Assembly: GCA_030038115.1 (NCBI GenBank)
Contig: JASHPM010000527.1
Coordinates: forward strand, 1 to 39,023
DNA: 39,023 nucleotides
From: Acidobacteriaceae bacterium
GTDB lineage: Bacteria; Acidobacteriota; Terriglobia; Terriglobales; Acidobacteriaceae
Direction: 5' to 3'
Part shown: positions 31,589 through 39,023 of the stretch, one piece after another
Layout: each line of letters starts with the position of its first letter
Numbering within the stretch: the stretch's first letter is position 1
Program-made: the position numbers and the translations under genes
Notes under the pieces: generated by a model
Database searches by the model: none
Seen by the model: the letters and a program-made list of their open reading frames with translations, nothing else
What the model was told of the DNA's origin: nothing

Positions 31589-32866
31589 TCATTCCGAACC
31601 GGCCTCTCCTGCGGTTTTCCGCGCATGCGCGGGGTGGTGGGAAAGCTCCTGGACCTGTGCTCCGGCCAGCAGAAACGCGCCGACGCCGTAGGTGTAGCTC
31701 GACGACGGCAGATAATGCGCGGGCGCCGCGCCGGTCTGCTGAATGTTTCCTAGCCGTCCATCCGCATAGATCTGTTCAACAAGCCCGCGCCATGCTTTCG
31801 CGATCACCGGCATATACGTCGCGCGATCGAGCACGCCGCGATTCACACCCCATGCCAGCGCGAAGGCGATCAGCGCGGATCCCGAGGTCTCGGGTTGTGG
31901 ATAGTCGGTTGGGTCGAGCAGGTCCGAGTGCCAAAGGCCGCTCCGCGCATCCTGGAGAGCAAGGACGGCTGTGGCCATTTCCCGTAGCTGCGCCACATAT
32001 CTTTCGCGACTCGGATAGTCCCTCGGCAAGTACTCAAGCGTGCGCGCGATGCCGCCCATGACCCATCCATTGCCGCGGGACCAAAAGATCGGATTGCCGC
32101 GCTCGTCGGTCTTATGCGGGAAAGTGATGTCGCGGAAATAGAGATGACGCTGCGGGTCATAGAGCAGGTCCGATGTCTCCCACCAGTGCTTGTCGACGTA
32201 ATCCAGATACTTCGCATCGTGCGTCGCCGCATACATCCGCGACCACACCGGAGGCGCCATAAACAGCGCGTCGCACCACCACCAGGGAATCTGCGCCTGC
32301 CCCGGCGGAATCGGGGCAGTGCCGCCGGAGAGCAGGTCGTCGAGTGCCGCACGGGTCGGCGCAATCTTCTCCGGCGCCGGCTGCAGCAAATACAGCTCGA
32401 GGAAGGTCTGTCCGACGCTCTGATCGTCAGCGTTTGGATGTTCGGAACGGAGCTGCCACTGAAACTTCTCCGCCATCGCCTCCATCGCATCGCGATACCG
32501 GGGATCATCAAGTCCGGGAGACGCAGCCATGAAGCCGGTGTACAGAACACTCCACGTCCAGATGCGATCGAAATAAGGCTGCGACCAGCTCAGTTCCCAG
32601 TCCGCGACTTTGCGCATGGCGGCGCGAACGTCGGCGGGACGCAGGGATCCCGACAGCTTCGCCTTCGGCCCGGGATTCGCGGGAGCATCGCCGAAATGCC
32701 GGGCGATATCGCCATCGATGCCCTTCTGGTCCTGTGGCGAGATGGCTTGCGTGCCGGACGGCGGAGCGGTTGTCGATGTTTGCGCGAGCAGCGGAAAAGC
32801 AGCGATCAGGAGGCACGGGGCGAATTTCAGGAGGCGCGGGGCGAATTTGCGAATCACAGTTCTCAT
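31589..32866 (-). CDS. GH105 unsaturated rhamnogalacturonyl hydrolase (YteR/RhiN-like), secreted
   Basis: Removes the unsaturated galacturonyl residue left by rhamnogalacturonan lyase. An alpha6/alpha6-barrel enzyme of 425 residues with a signal peptide (LLIAAFPLLAQT). Motifs are WELSWSQPYFDRIWTWSVLY, PWWWCDALFMAPPVWSRMYA (catalytic Asp near 200), FWSRGNGWVMGGIARTLEYL, LWHSDLLDPTDYPQPETSGS and SSSYTYGVGAFLLAG. The signal peptide contains a 21-bp tandem duplication (KFAPRLL/KFAPCLL). ATG 32866 has only AAGG touching it, but it starts the signal peptide. Lies 14 nt after the GH106 stop, same strand. Confidence 0.92.
   Translation of the reverse strand: MRTVIRKFAPRLLKFAPCLLIAAFPLLAQTSTTAPPSGTQAISPQDQKGIDGDIARHFGDAPANPGPKAKLSGSLRPADVRAAMRKVADWELSWSQPYFDRIWTWSVLYTGFMAASPGLDDPRYRDAMEAMAEKFQWQLRSEHPNADDQSVGQTFLELYLLQPAPEKIAPTRAALDDLLSGGTAPIPPGQAQIPWWWCDALFMAPPVWSRMYAATHDAKYLDYVDKHWWETSDLLYDPQRHLYFRDITFPHKTDERGNPIFWSRGNGWVMGGIARTLEYLPRDYPSRERYVAQLREMATAVLALQDARSGLWHSDLLDPTDYPQPETSGSALIAFALAWGVNRGVLDRATYMPVIAKAWRGLVEQIYADGRLGNIQQTGAAPAHYLPSSSYTYGVGAFLLAGAQVQELSHHPAHARKTAGEAGSE
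32807..32848. repeat. 21-bp tandem duplication inside the GH105 signal peptide
   Basis: Units 32807-32827 and 32828-32848 agree at 20 of 21 positions. They encode KFAPRLL followed by KFAPCLL, so the reading frame is kept and the signal peptide is lengthened by seven residues. It is probably a recent replication-slippage event. Confidence 0.85.
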
Positions 32867-32880
32867 CCTTCGGTGGAATT

Positions 32881-35670
32881 TCACTGATGCGGTCTTGCTT
32901 CCTCGCCAGAGTTCCCGGCCGGCGCGATGCGCAGCGGGCCCAGGATCCCCGAGGGCAGCGGAACGAGGTGATCCATATCCTGCGGCGTGAAACGCTGGCC
33001 ATAACGTAGCCAGAGCAGCCGGTAGTCCTTCGGCGCGCGCCCCGCCAGCTCGTTGATGGCAGTGTTGGCGACGACAATCTTCAGTTCGTTGGGGCCTGTG
33101 TGCAGAAACTGCCCGATGTCCAGAGTGAAGGGCGGATGCCACACCGATCCCGCCCGTGTCCCGTTGACGTAGACGATCGCCGCATCGCGCAGCGGTGCGT
33201 CAAGCCAGGTGCGCATGCCGGGCAGATTGAGCTTTGTGCGCTGAACCGGCGCACCGACGCCGAAATCGAGGATCGCCGCACCGGCGTGCGCGACAGCCTC
33301 CGGAATCTCCACGATCCGGGTATAGGTCACGGTGCCGGAGTAGTACAAAGTGGGCTGGTCATCGCTCCAGGAATGCAGCGTCCGCATGGTTTCGCTGAAA
33401 CCTGTCTTGTCAAAGGTAACTTTCCAGTTGTGGGCGAGATCTATGGGCGCGAAATGTGTAGCTGTGTCCGTTACTGTATCCGCTGCCAGAACGCTGTCGG
33501 AGAAAACCACCACGCGCGATTCATAGGGAGCAAGGTCCAGGTTGAGCACCGGTCTGTTGCCGGCGCTGGAAACTTTTCCGCTGAATGGGTCCCACCACCC
33601 GGCCTCGCGTTTCGATGTGCGGAATGTGGCATTGAATCGATGGGGGCGATTGTCCGTGTTCGCGATGAAATAGATGTCCGCGTCCGCAAGCCGCCGATGG
33701 ATGAAGCTCACCTCCGGAGTGACTGGATCCAGAGCAACATCCGGTTGCAGAAAGCTGGCTATGACTGCGCCGAGTTCGGAAGTCTTCTCGACCAGCTTTG
33801 TATTCTTCGCGTCGGGTGCAAACAATGCGCGGGAAATTTGCTGGACGTGCGCACTGTCGCGCGGCGACTCCAGAAATCCTGGCGCGCGGGAGGGCAGACT
33901 TTTTGTCGCGAGAACCACCCCTCCGTTGCGCGCATAATCCTCGATCTTTCGATACGTGGCCAGCGGCAGGCGCTCGATATTGGGGATTACTAACACCGGG
34001 TAGTGAATGCCTACGCGGTCGATCGCTGCCGAGTCGATGAAGTCGAAGTTATACCCCGAATCGAGAATCGCGGGGACGAGGTCCGGCCCCAGCAGGTTCG
34101 GCATCTGATCGCTTACGGTTGCCTCACCCAGTCTGAAGCGTGCCTGGGCGTCCTCCTCCGGCAGAAGCACGGCAATGTCATTGGCGGGCTTGCCCTGACG
34201 CAGCAGCCAGCTCATCCTTGTCATATACTCTGTCACGTCAGGCATCACCACCCACCAGGGATTGTGGCTGTTGAAGACCGCCGCGGCATAAAACGACCAG
34301 CCCGGTTCGCCTGCGGAAGGCGGCGAGTAAGGCCATCCGTGGCCCATCAGCTGGTTGATGCCCTGCAGAAAAAAGGTGTCCGCCTCGGCTTTCATGTCGA
34401 GCGGCGTCGCGCGAAAGGGCGGCGAATGTAGCCAGGTCCAGGTTTCCGACGAGGTCACCGGCCGCCCATAGACGTGGCTCGCCGACGTGGCCCAGCGCGT
34501 GTAGGAGAATGGCCCGTGCCACTGCGAGCCTTCACCCTCGGGCAGATCGACGCGCGCGTTGCTGGAGAGCGTGACCGCGGGGATGCCGTAGCTCTGCGAG
34601 CGAAACAGGGTGTGGTGCGTGCGCGCCCACGCATTGATCGCCGCCAAATAGTTCTCGTCGATCAGCTCAGCCAGCGTGCGTCCCCAGTCGTAGCGCAGGT
34701 CCGCGGCTTCCGGCGTGGTCCCGGCAATCAGTTCCGGAAGATGCGGTGTTAAATCGTAACCGCGGCGGTTGCGAAACTCGCTGAGAAAGGCCGGCGTCCA
34801 GTCCGATTCGTACACCTCAAGGCTGTCGCTGAAGACCGAGTAGGGCGGATGATCGCCAAAGGCCCGGACCAGAGGTTCAGCCACATTCTTCAGGTGGTCC
34901 TGAGCCGCGGATGCGCTGAAGTGGTCGATAACGAACCCTTCGGCGCCGTTGGCGGAGCGTTTCACCTGCTGCCCGGTGCGGCTCGAGATAAAGAACAATG
35001 CGACCTGTGGTCCGGTGAGCCCCGAAGGCAACTCCAGGCGGCCTTCCCTTATGTTCTCGACGGGCCGTGCGTGCTCGGCGTCGTAGTGGTCGGTTGTTCC
35101 GGTCGTGACGAACGCTGCCAACACGGTTTCGCCGTTCTCGGTCGATGGCATAGCGACTGAGGTTTCATCCGAGGAGACAGGAATGGCCACGACGCGCAAG
35201 CGTCCAGCCGACTCCGTTACAGGAACCCACGCTCCGCCGTATGGCCATCCGCTGCCAAGCGTGATGCTCACGCGCATGCCGAGATCGTGGCCGGTATTGG
35301 CAGCGAAGCTGACCATGCTCAGAAACTCCGGAGACAGGAATTTCATATTCCGAAACCCTGTCTGCGGATCGTCGAGCGCCAGAGGGTAAACAGGCTGAAT
35401 CTCCACACCGCCGATGCCCCCTGCTTTCATTGTCCGCATCTCGCGGGCGAGTTCGTCTCGCTCGACCGCCGGGCCAAACCACCACCAGCGCATCATCGGG
35501 CGAGCGTCCGGAGGGGGCGATGCGAAAGTGCGGCGCAGCGCAGCGAGCGAGCCAGGCGGCGATGAAACAGGAGAAGACGCCGGTGCAGGCGGCTTTTGTG
35601 CCGGGGCACCGGGAGCAAGCGCGAGGCCGAGCGCCATCACGCCAGGCAGCGACCTGGACAAGCGAATCAT
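32881..35670 (-). CDS. GH106 alpha-L-rhamnosidase, secreted
   Basis: Exo-enzyme that releases L-rhamnose from rhamnogalacturonan or rhamnosides; 929 residues, the usual GH106 size. A signal peptide (GVMALGLALAPGAPAQ) is followed by a Pro/Ser linker and the GH106 start PPPDARPMMRWWWFGPAV. Then come GGIGGVEIQPVYPL, GMRVSITLGSGWPYGGAW, VFSDSLEVYESDWTPAFLSE, FFLQGINQLMGHGWPYSPP and a C-terminal carbohydrate-binding-like domain (WLDAPLRDAAIVYVNGTRAG). ATG 35670 is used; ATG 35700 adds ten residues before the signal. Together with GH105 it would feed rhamnose to the rha genes. Confidence 0.93.
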   Translation of the reverse strand: MIRLSRSLPGVMALGLALAPGAPAQKPPAPASSPVSSPPGSLAALRRTFASPPPDARPMMRWWWFGPAVERDELAREMRTMKAGGIGGVEIQPVYPLALDDPQTGFRNMKFLSPEFLSMVSFAANTGHDLGMRVSITLGSGWPYGGAWVPVTESAGRLRVVAIPVSSDETSVAMPSTENGETVLAAFVTTGTTDHYDAEHARPVENIREGRLELPSGLTGPQVALFFISSRTGQQVKRSANGAEGFVIDHFSASAAQDHLKNVAEPLVRAFGDHPPYSVFSDSLEVYESDWTPAFLSEFRNRRGYDLTPHLPELIAGTTPEAADLRYDWGRTLAELIDENYLAAINAWARTHHTLFRSQSYGIPAVTLSSNARVDLPEGEGSQWHGPFSYTRWATSASHVYGRPVTSSETWTWLHSPPFRATPLDMKAEADTFFLQGINQLMGHGWPYSPPSAGEPGWSFYAAAVFNSHNPWWVVMPDVTEYMTRMSWLLRQGKPANDIAVLLPEEDAQARFRLGEATVSDQMPNLLGPDLVPAILDSGYNFDFIDSAAIDRVGIHYPVLVIPNIERLPLATYRKIEDYARNGGVVLATKSLPSRAPGFLESPRDSAHVQQISRALFAPDAKNTKLVEKTSELGAVIASFLQPDVALDPVTPEVSFIHRRLADADIYFIANTDNRPHRFNATFRTSKREAGWWDPFSGKVSSAGNRPVLNLDLAPYESRVVVFSDSVLAADTVTDTATHFAPIDLAHNWKVTFDKTGFSETMRTLHSWSDDQPTLYYSGTVTYTRIVEIPEAVAHAGAAILDFGVGAPVQRTKLNLPGMRTWLDAPLRDAAIVYVNGTRAGSVWHPPFTLDIGQFLHTGPNELKIVVANTAINELAGRAPKDYRLLWLRYGQRFTPQDMDHLVPLPSGILGPLRIAPAGNSGEEARPHQ

Positions 35671-35790
35671 GGATGCGGCAATGCTCCGACAGGGGACCAT
35701 CCTACGCTGGGCGCGGTCGCGGATTCACCTGGAGCCCGCAAGCAACGACGTGCGGCGTTCGCTGCCGGTGCTGAGACAATTTGCGGCCGA

Positions 35791-37080
35791 TCAGTGCAGG
35801 GTGAGAATCCCGCCTTCACCTTTCGTAATTGCCGTCCCGTCGACGGCCCGAACTGTGACCTTTTCTCCCGAGACGTCGGCGTTGCTGATCAGCAGCCCAT
35901 GCTGCGCGTCGATGGTGACATTCTCCAAAACGACGTTGCGGATGGGCGCCTCCGGCAATCCGGCAATCGTCCCTGCCGAAACGATGTCCGTGGCTGTTAC
36001 GTTTTCCAGTGTAATGTCGTGAAAATGAGGCGTCAGCCGGGTGACGGGCTGCGGCGGATCCGGATCGGGCGGCAGGATTCTCGGATAGTACTCACTGATG
36101 ACCAGCGCGTTCTTCACGTTTTTCATGTCGATATCGCGGAAAAAGAGCGGTCCGACATCGTTGCCGCGATCGCGATTAGCCTTGATGCGGATGCCGTTGT
36201 CGGTCCCATCGAAGTGAATCCGCTCAGCACGAATGTTCTGCGCACCGCCTGCGATCTCGCTGCCGACAGAAAGACCGTGTCCGTGAAGAAACGTGCAATC
36301 GGTAATCGTGATATCGCGGCTTGGGTCGTCCGGGCCGGGCGAGTTGGCTTTCCCCGACTTGATGGCAACATCGTCATCGCCAGTGTCGGCGAAGACATGA
36401 TCGATACGGACGTTGGACGAGGAGAAGGGATCGATGGCGTCGGTGTTGGGCGAATGTTGAGGCGCCAGGACCTTAATGTTCCGAATCGTCACATCATCCG
36501 AGTAGTAAGGAACCAGCTGCCACATCGGTGAGTTCTGGATGGTCACGCCCTCGACCAGCACGTGATGGCAGTGGTCGAAAACGACCAGGCGGGGCCGAGT
36601 GTGGTCAGACCCCATGACACCGTGGTCGCCGATCGCACGGGCCTCCTGCCACCAGCTTTCTCCGGCTCCGTCGATCACGCCCTCACCTGTGATGGACACA
36701 TTCGTCGCATTGGTGGCGCTCACCAGAGACTGCAAACCAGGCGCGCGAAATTCCGTCTTCGGTGGGTAATCCTGATGATCGGAGGAACCGAGCAGCGTTG
36801 CGCCCTTGTCGAGTTCGAGAGTGATGTTGCTCTTCAGCACGATGGGTGCGCTCAGCCAGGTGCCGGCGCTGAGCCGCACAATGCCGCCACCACGCTGCTC
36901 GCAGGCGTCGATGGCTGCCTGAATCGCGGCGGTGTCTTTCGAGGTTCCATCCACTTTGGCGCCGTAGGTGTGCGGATCGCAGGTTGTGGACGAAGCCAGC
37001 GCGCTCGCGGGAGACGCCACGCAAACAGCGACCAGGACAAATCCTGAGAGCAGGCAGAAGCGAAGCGGTTTCGTTTGCAT
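35791..37080 (-). CDS. GH28 polygalacturonase, secreted
   Basis: Right-handed beta-helix pectinase of 429 residues with a signal peptide (CLLSGFVLVAVCVASPASA). All four GH28 signatures are seen: NTDAID, GDDDVAIKSG, GHGLSVGSE and GIRIKAN. These are the catalytic Asp residues, the His and the substrate-binding Arg-Lys. Cleaves alpha-1,4 galacturonide links in pectin; exo action is likely but not proven. ATG 37080 has GGAG about 9 nt upstream. Divergent from the second GH28 gene with an inverted repeat in the spacer. Confidence 0.93.
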   Translation of the reverse strand: MQTKPLRFCLLSGFVLVAVCVASPASALASSTTCDPHTYGAKVDGTSKDTAAIQAAIDACEQRGGGIVRLSAGTWLSAPIVLKSNITLELDKGATLLGSSDHQDYPPKTEFRAPGLQSLVSATNATNVSITGEGVIDGAGESWWQEARAIGDHGVMGSDHTRPRLVVFDHCHHVLVEGVTIQNSPMWQLVPYYSDDVTIRNIKVLAPQHSPNTDAIDPFSSSNVRIDHVFADTGDDDVAIKSGKANSPGPDDPSRDITITDCTFLHGHGLSVGSEIAGGAQNIRAERIHFDGTDNGIRIKANRDRGNDVGPLFFRDIDMKNVKNALVISEYYPRILPPDPDPPQPVTRLTPHFHDITLENVTATDIVSAGTIAGLPEAPIRNVVLENVTIDAQHGLLISNADVSGEKVTVRAVDGTAITKGEGGILTLH

Positions 37081-37145
37081 TATGAGAGTCTCCTGAGGAG
37101 CAGACAGGCCAAATCGCGAAACCAATGATACGCTGGTAGGGCTTC

Positions 37146-37160
37146 AGTGGTCATACCACT
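37146..37160. promoter_or_regulatory. Operator-like inverted repeat AGTGGT-CAT-ACCACT
   Basis: A perfect 6-bp inverted repeat with a 3-bp centre lies in the 135-bp spacer between two divergent GH28 genes, 66 bp from one ATG and 56 bp from the other. The TGGT-n3-ACCA core resembles sites of GntR-family FadR/UxuR-type regulators, which often control pectin and uronate genes. One site could control both genes. Confidence 0.5.
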
Positions 37161-37215
37161 CAGGCCGTTTCCCGGGTTGCAAGAGGGACATTGTTTCTGC
37201 CAGGATCGTGCCGCT

Positions 37216-38862
37216 ATGAATCCTTTCCGCTCCGATCGTCGCGAAATCCTGCGCATCAGCGCACTCGGTTTGGGAGCCGTCGTTGGCTCCGCGCTGCCTG
37301 AAGCGCACGCCACTCCTCATTCCACGACCCCGGCTGTGGGGCATGGCCTTTTCGATGTTCGCGCCTATGGCGCCGTGGGCGATGGCAAGGCCGTGGACTC
37401 GCCGGCCATCAACAAGGCGATCGAAGCGGCCGCGGCCGCGGGCGGGGGAACGGTAGTATTCCCCGCGGGCACGTGGCTGAGCTTTTCCATCCGGCTCAAG
37501 AGCCATGTTGGGCTTTATCTTTCCCAAGGTGCGACGATCGTCGCCGCGGACTCGCCGCTGCCGGGGTCGACGACCGGCTACAACGGAGGGACCTACGATG
37601 CAGCCGAGTCCAACACGCCCTGGGAGGATTACCAGGATTATGGTCACAATCACTGGCACAATTCCCTGATCTGGGGCGAGGGCATCACTGATATCAGCAT
37701 TACCGGGCCCGGCACCATCTACGGCAAGGGCCTCAGCTTCGGCGCGAACCGCGCTGCGCGGGGAAACTACCCCATTTATGTCGCAGAGCAGGCGGGCGTG
37801 GGCAACAAGAGTATCGCCCTGAAGAATTGTCACAACGTCCTGTTGCGCGACTTCTCCATTCTGAAGGGCGGCCACTTCGGGCTGCTGCTGACGGGCGTCG
37901 ACAATCTGACGATCGACAACCTCACCATCGACACCGATCGCGACGGCATGGACATCGATTGTTGCCGCAACGTCCACGTCTCCAACTGCACCGTCAATTC
38001 GCCCTGGGACGACGGCATTTGCCCGAAGAGCAGCTATGCCCTGGGCTATGCAAGAGCAACGGAAAACGTGACGATCACGAACTGCTACGTCACGGGTACC
38101 TACGAACTGGGCAGTGTGCTCGATGGCACCTTCAAAAAATTTGCGCCGGACTCGCGCGGCGTCGGGCGCACAGGCCGCATCAAGTGCGGGACCGAATCGA
38201 ACGGCGGATTTAAGAACATCGCGATTTCAAACTGCGTTTTCGACACCTGCAACGGTCTCGCTCTGGAAAGTGAAGACGGAGCGCTCTGCGAAGATATCGC
38301 TGTCTCGAACATCACCATGCGCGACATCGTTTCCGCGCCCATCTTTGTGCGTCTCGGAGCGCGCCTGCGCGGCCCGAAGGAAACCACCAAAGTTGGAACG
38401 ATGCGGCGCATCCTGATCAGCAATCTGACGAGCTATAACTGCGCATCCAGGCTTTGTTCCATCCTCAGCGGCATCCCCGATTACGCGATCGAGGACGTCA
38501 AGCTCGACAACATTTACCAACATTCTGTCGGCGGCGCATCGCAGGATTCGCTCGCTATCCGTCCCCCCGAAGACGAAAGCAAGTATCCGGATCCCGGCAT
38601 GTTCGGGGCGATGCCGTCTCAGGGTTTCTTCCTGCGCCATATCCGCAACCTCGAGTTCAGCCATGTAGAGGTCGCAGCGGCGTCACCCGATCCGCGCCCC
38701 AGCTTTTATCTGACCGCCGTGAATCGCGCCGACTTCATCGCCGTCACTGCGCCTAAGGGGGTTGCTGCGTTTCATCTGGACAACGTGACGGACCTGCGCA
38801 TTCTGCTGAGCCGGGCGGCAAAAGACACGCAGCTGGACAGTGCAGACAATCAAACCCTGTAG
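37216..38862 (+). CDS. GH28-like right-handed beta-helix enzyme with Tat signal
   Basis: 548-residue exported protein. The twin-arginine signal (SDRREILRISALGLGAVVGS, cleavage near AHA) implies folding before export. The N-terminal pectate-lyase-3-like start is FDVRAYGAVGDGKAVDSPAI, VVFPAGTWLS and SHVGLYLSQGATI. GH28-like catalytic region: DTDRDGMDIDCCRNVHVSNC, SPWDDGICPKSS and GRIKCGTES. The canonical GHG motif is not found, so it is a divergent subgroup, possibly a rhamnogalacturonan hydrolase/rhamnogalacturonidase. ATG 37216 precedes the Tat motif; earlier in-frame codons lack support. After it, 38863-39023 shows nothing. Confidence 0.88.
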   Translation: MNPFRSDRREILRISALGLGAVVGSALPEAHATPHSTTPAVGHGLFDVRAYGAVGDGKAVDSPAINKAIEAAAAAGGGTVVFPAGTWLSFSIRLKSHVGLYLSQGATIVAADSPLPGSTTGYNGGTYDAAESNTPWEDYQDYGHNHWHNSLIWGEGITDISITGPGTIYGKGLSFGANRAARGNYPIYVAEQAGVGNKSIALKNCHNVLLRDFSILKGGHFGLLLTGVDNLTIDNLTIDTDRDGMDIDCCRNVHVSNCTVNSPWDDGICPKSSYALGYARATENVTITNCYVTGTYELGSVLDGTFKKFAPDSRGVGRTGRIKCGTESNGGFKNIAISNCVFDTCNGLALESEDGALCEDIAVSNITMRDIVSAPIFVRLGARLRGPKETTKVGTMRRILISNLTSYNCASRLCSILSGIPDYAIEDVKLDNIYQHSVGGASQDSLAIRPPEDESKYPDPGMFGAMPSQGFFLRHIRNLEFSHVEVAAASPDPRPSFYLTAVNRADFIAVTAPKGVAAFHLDNVTDLRILLSRAAKDTQLDSADNQTL

Positions 38863-39023
38863 CACCCGGCGCAGAATGCTGGCCATCGTGCGTGCAAAAC
38901 TGTTGCCAGGGTGGCCAAACGTGTCCGTGCGTGGTCTGACCAAACAGCCGCACGTCCGGCTCTTCGACGAAGATCGGTTGATTCAAAGGCGAAGTGGTTT
39001 TTGGGTCTGGACCAACAGTAAGA

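Noticed and set aside
1-39023. Mobile elements, CRISPR arrays, tRNA or rRNA genes
   Set aside because: No transposase or integrase sequence, regularly spaced repeats, or recognisable tRNA cloverleaf was seen on either strand.

Overview
The window is GC-rich chromosomal DNA, very probably from an Acidobacteriota member of the Terriglobia/Acidobacteriaceae type. This is inferred from gene content read by eye: a large TonB-dependent receptor with an N-terminal carboxypeptidase-regulatory-like domain, many secreted glycoside hydrolases, a pseudomonad-type L-rhamnose isomerase and a bifunctional rhamnulose-phosphate aldolase/dehydrogenase. No phage, insertion sequence, CRISPR array, tRNA or rRNA was seen.

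Layout from left to right. (1) 1-2441 holds the amino-terminal 813 residues of a TonB-dependent receptor on the minus strand, running off the left edge. Behind it is a 557-bp gene-free region with phased TGACAA repeats. (2) 2999-3931 is an unknown cytosolic protein on the minus strand. (3) 4186-7435 is a plus-strand cassette: a small YVDPGSG membrane protein, a two-domain methyltransferase with a kinase-like N-terminal segment, and a membrane-anchored alkaline-phosphatase-superfamily hydrolase. It probably modifies an envelope or extracellular glycan. (4) 7436-10422, minus strand, carries a four-helix membrane protein, a secreted esterase and a fatty-acid desaturase. (5) 10515-11546 is a YacL-like PIN/TRAM membrane protein with its own promoter.

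(6) 11788-16090, minus strand, is a tight operon for protein-thiocarboxylate cysteine synthesis: cysM, a JAMM peptidase (mec), a CysO-like sulfur carrier, a secreted protein with a duplicated domain, and a MoeB/MoeZ-type activating enzyme with rhodanese. The carrier has 25 residues after its diglycine, so it should need proteolytic maturation, and the JAMM peptidase next to it is the natural candidate. (7) 16217-17382 holds two hypothetical genes. (8) 17391-22622 is mostly housekeeping: rsmI, a site-2-protease/CBS protein that has lost both zinc histidines, rsmD, a small unknown gene, a dual-specificity phosphatase and gltX.

(9) 22727-38862 is a locus for plant-polysaccharide (rhamnogalacturonan/pectin) use and L-rhamnose catabolism. 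It has a GH3 lipoprotein, the rhaI-rhaEW-rhaB-rhaT operon, divergent rhaM, and GH105, GH106 and two divergent GH28 enzymes. Secreted GH28, GH106 and GH105 would break the backbone and release rhamnose. RhaT imports it, RhaM interconverts its anomers, and RhaI, RhaB and RhaEW turn it into DHAP and lactate. A 15-bp inverted repeat between the two GH28 genes looks like a GntR/FadR-type operator.

The most interesting points are the extended CysO carrier with its interposed gene, the catalytically dead M50 protein, the small-protein/methyltransferase/hydrolase cassette, and a tandem duplication that has pulled apart two genes that once overlapped.
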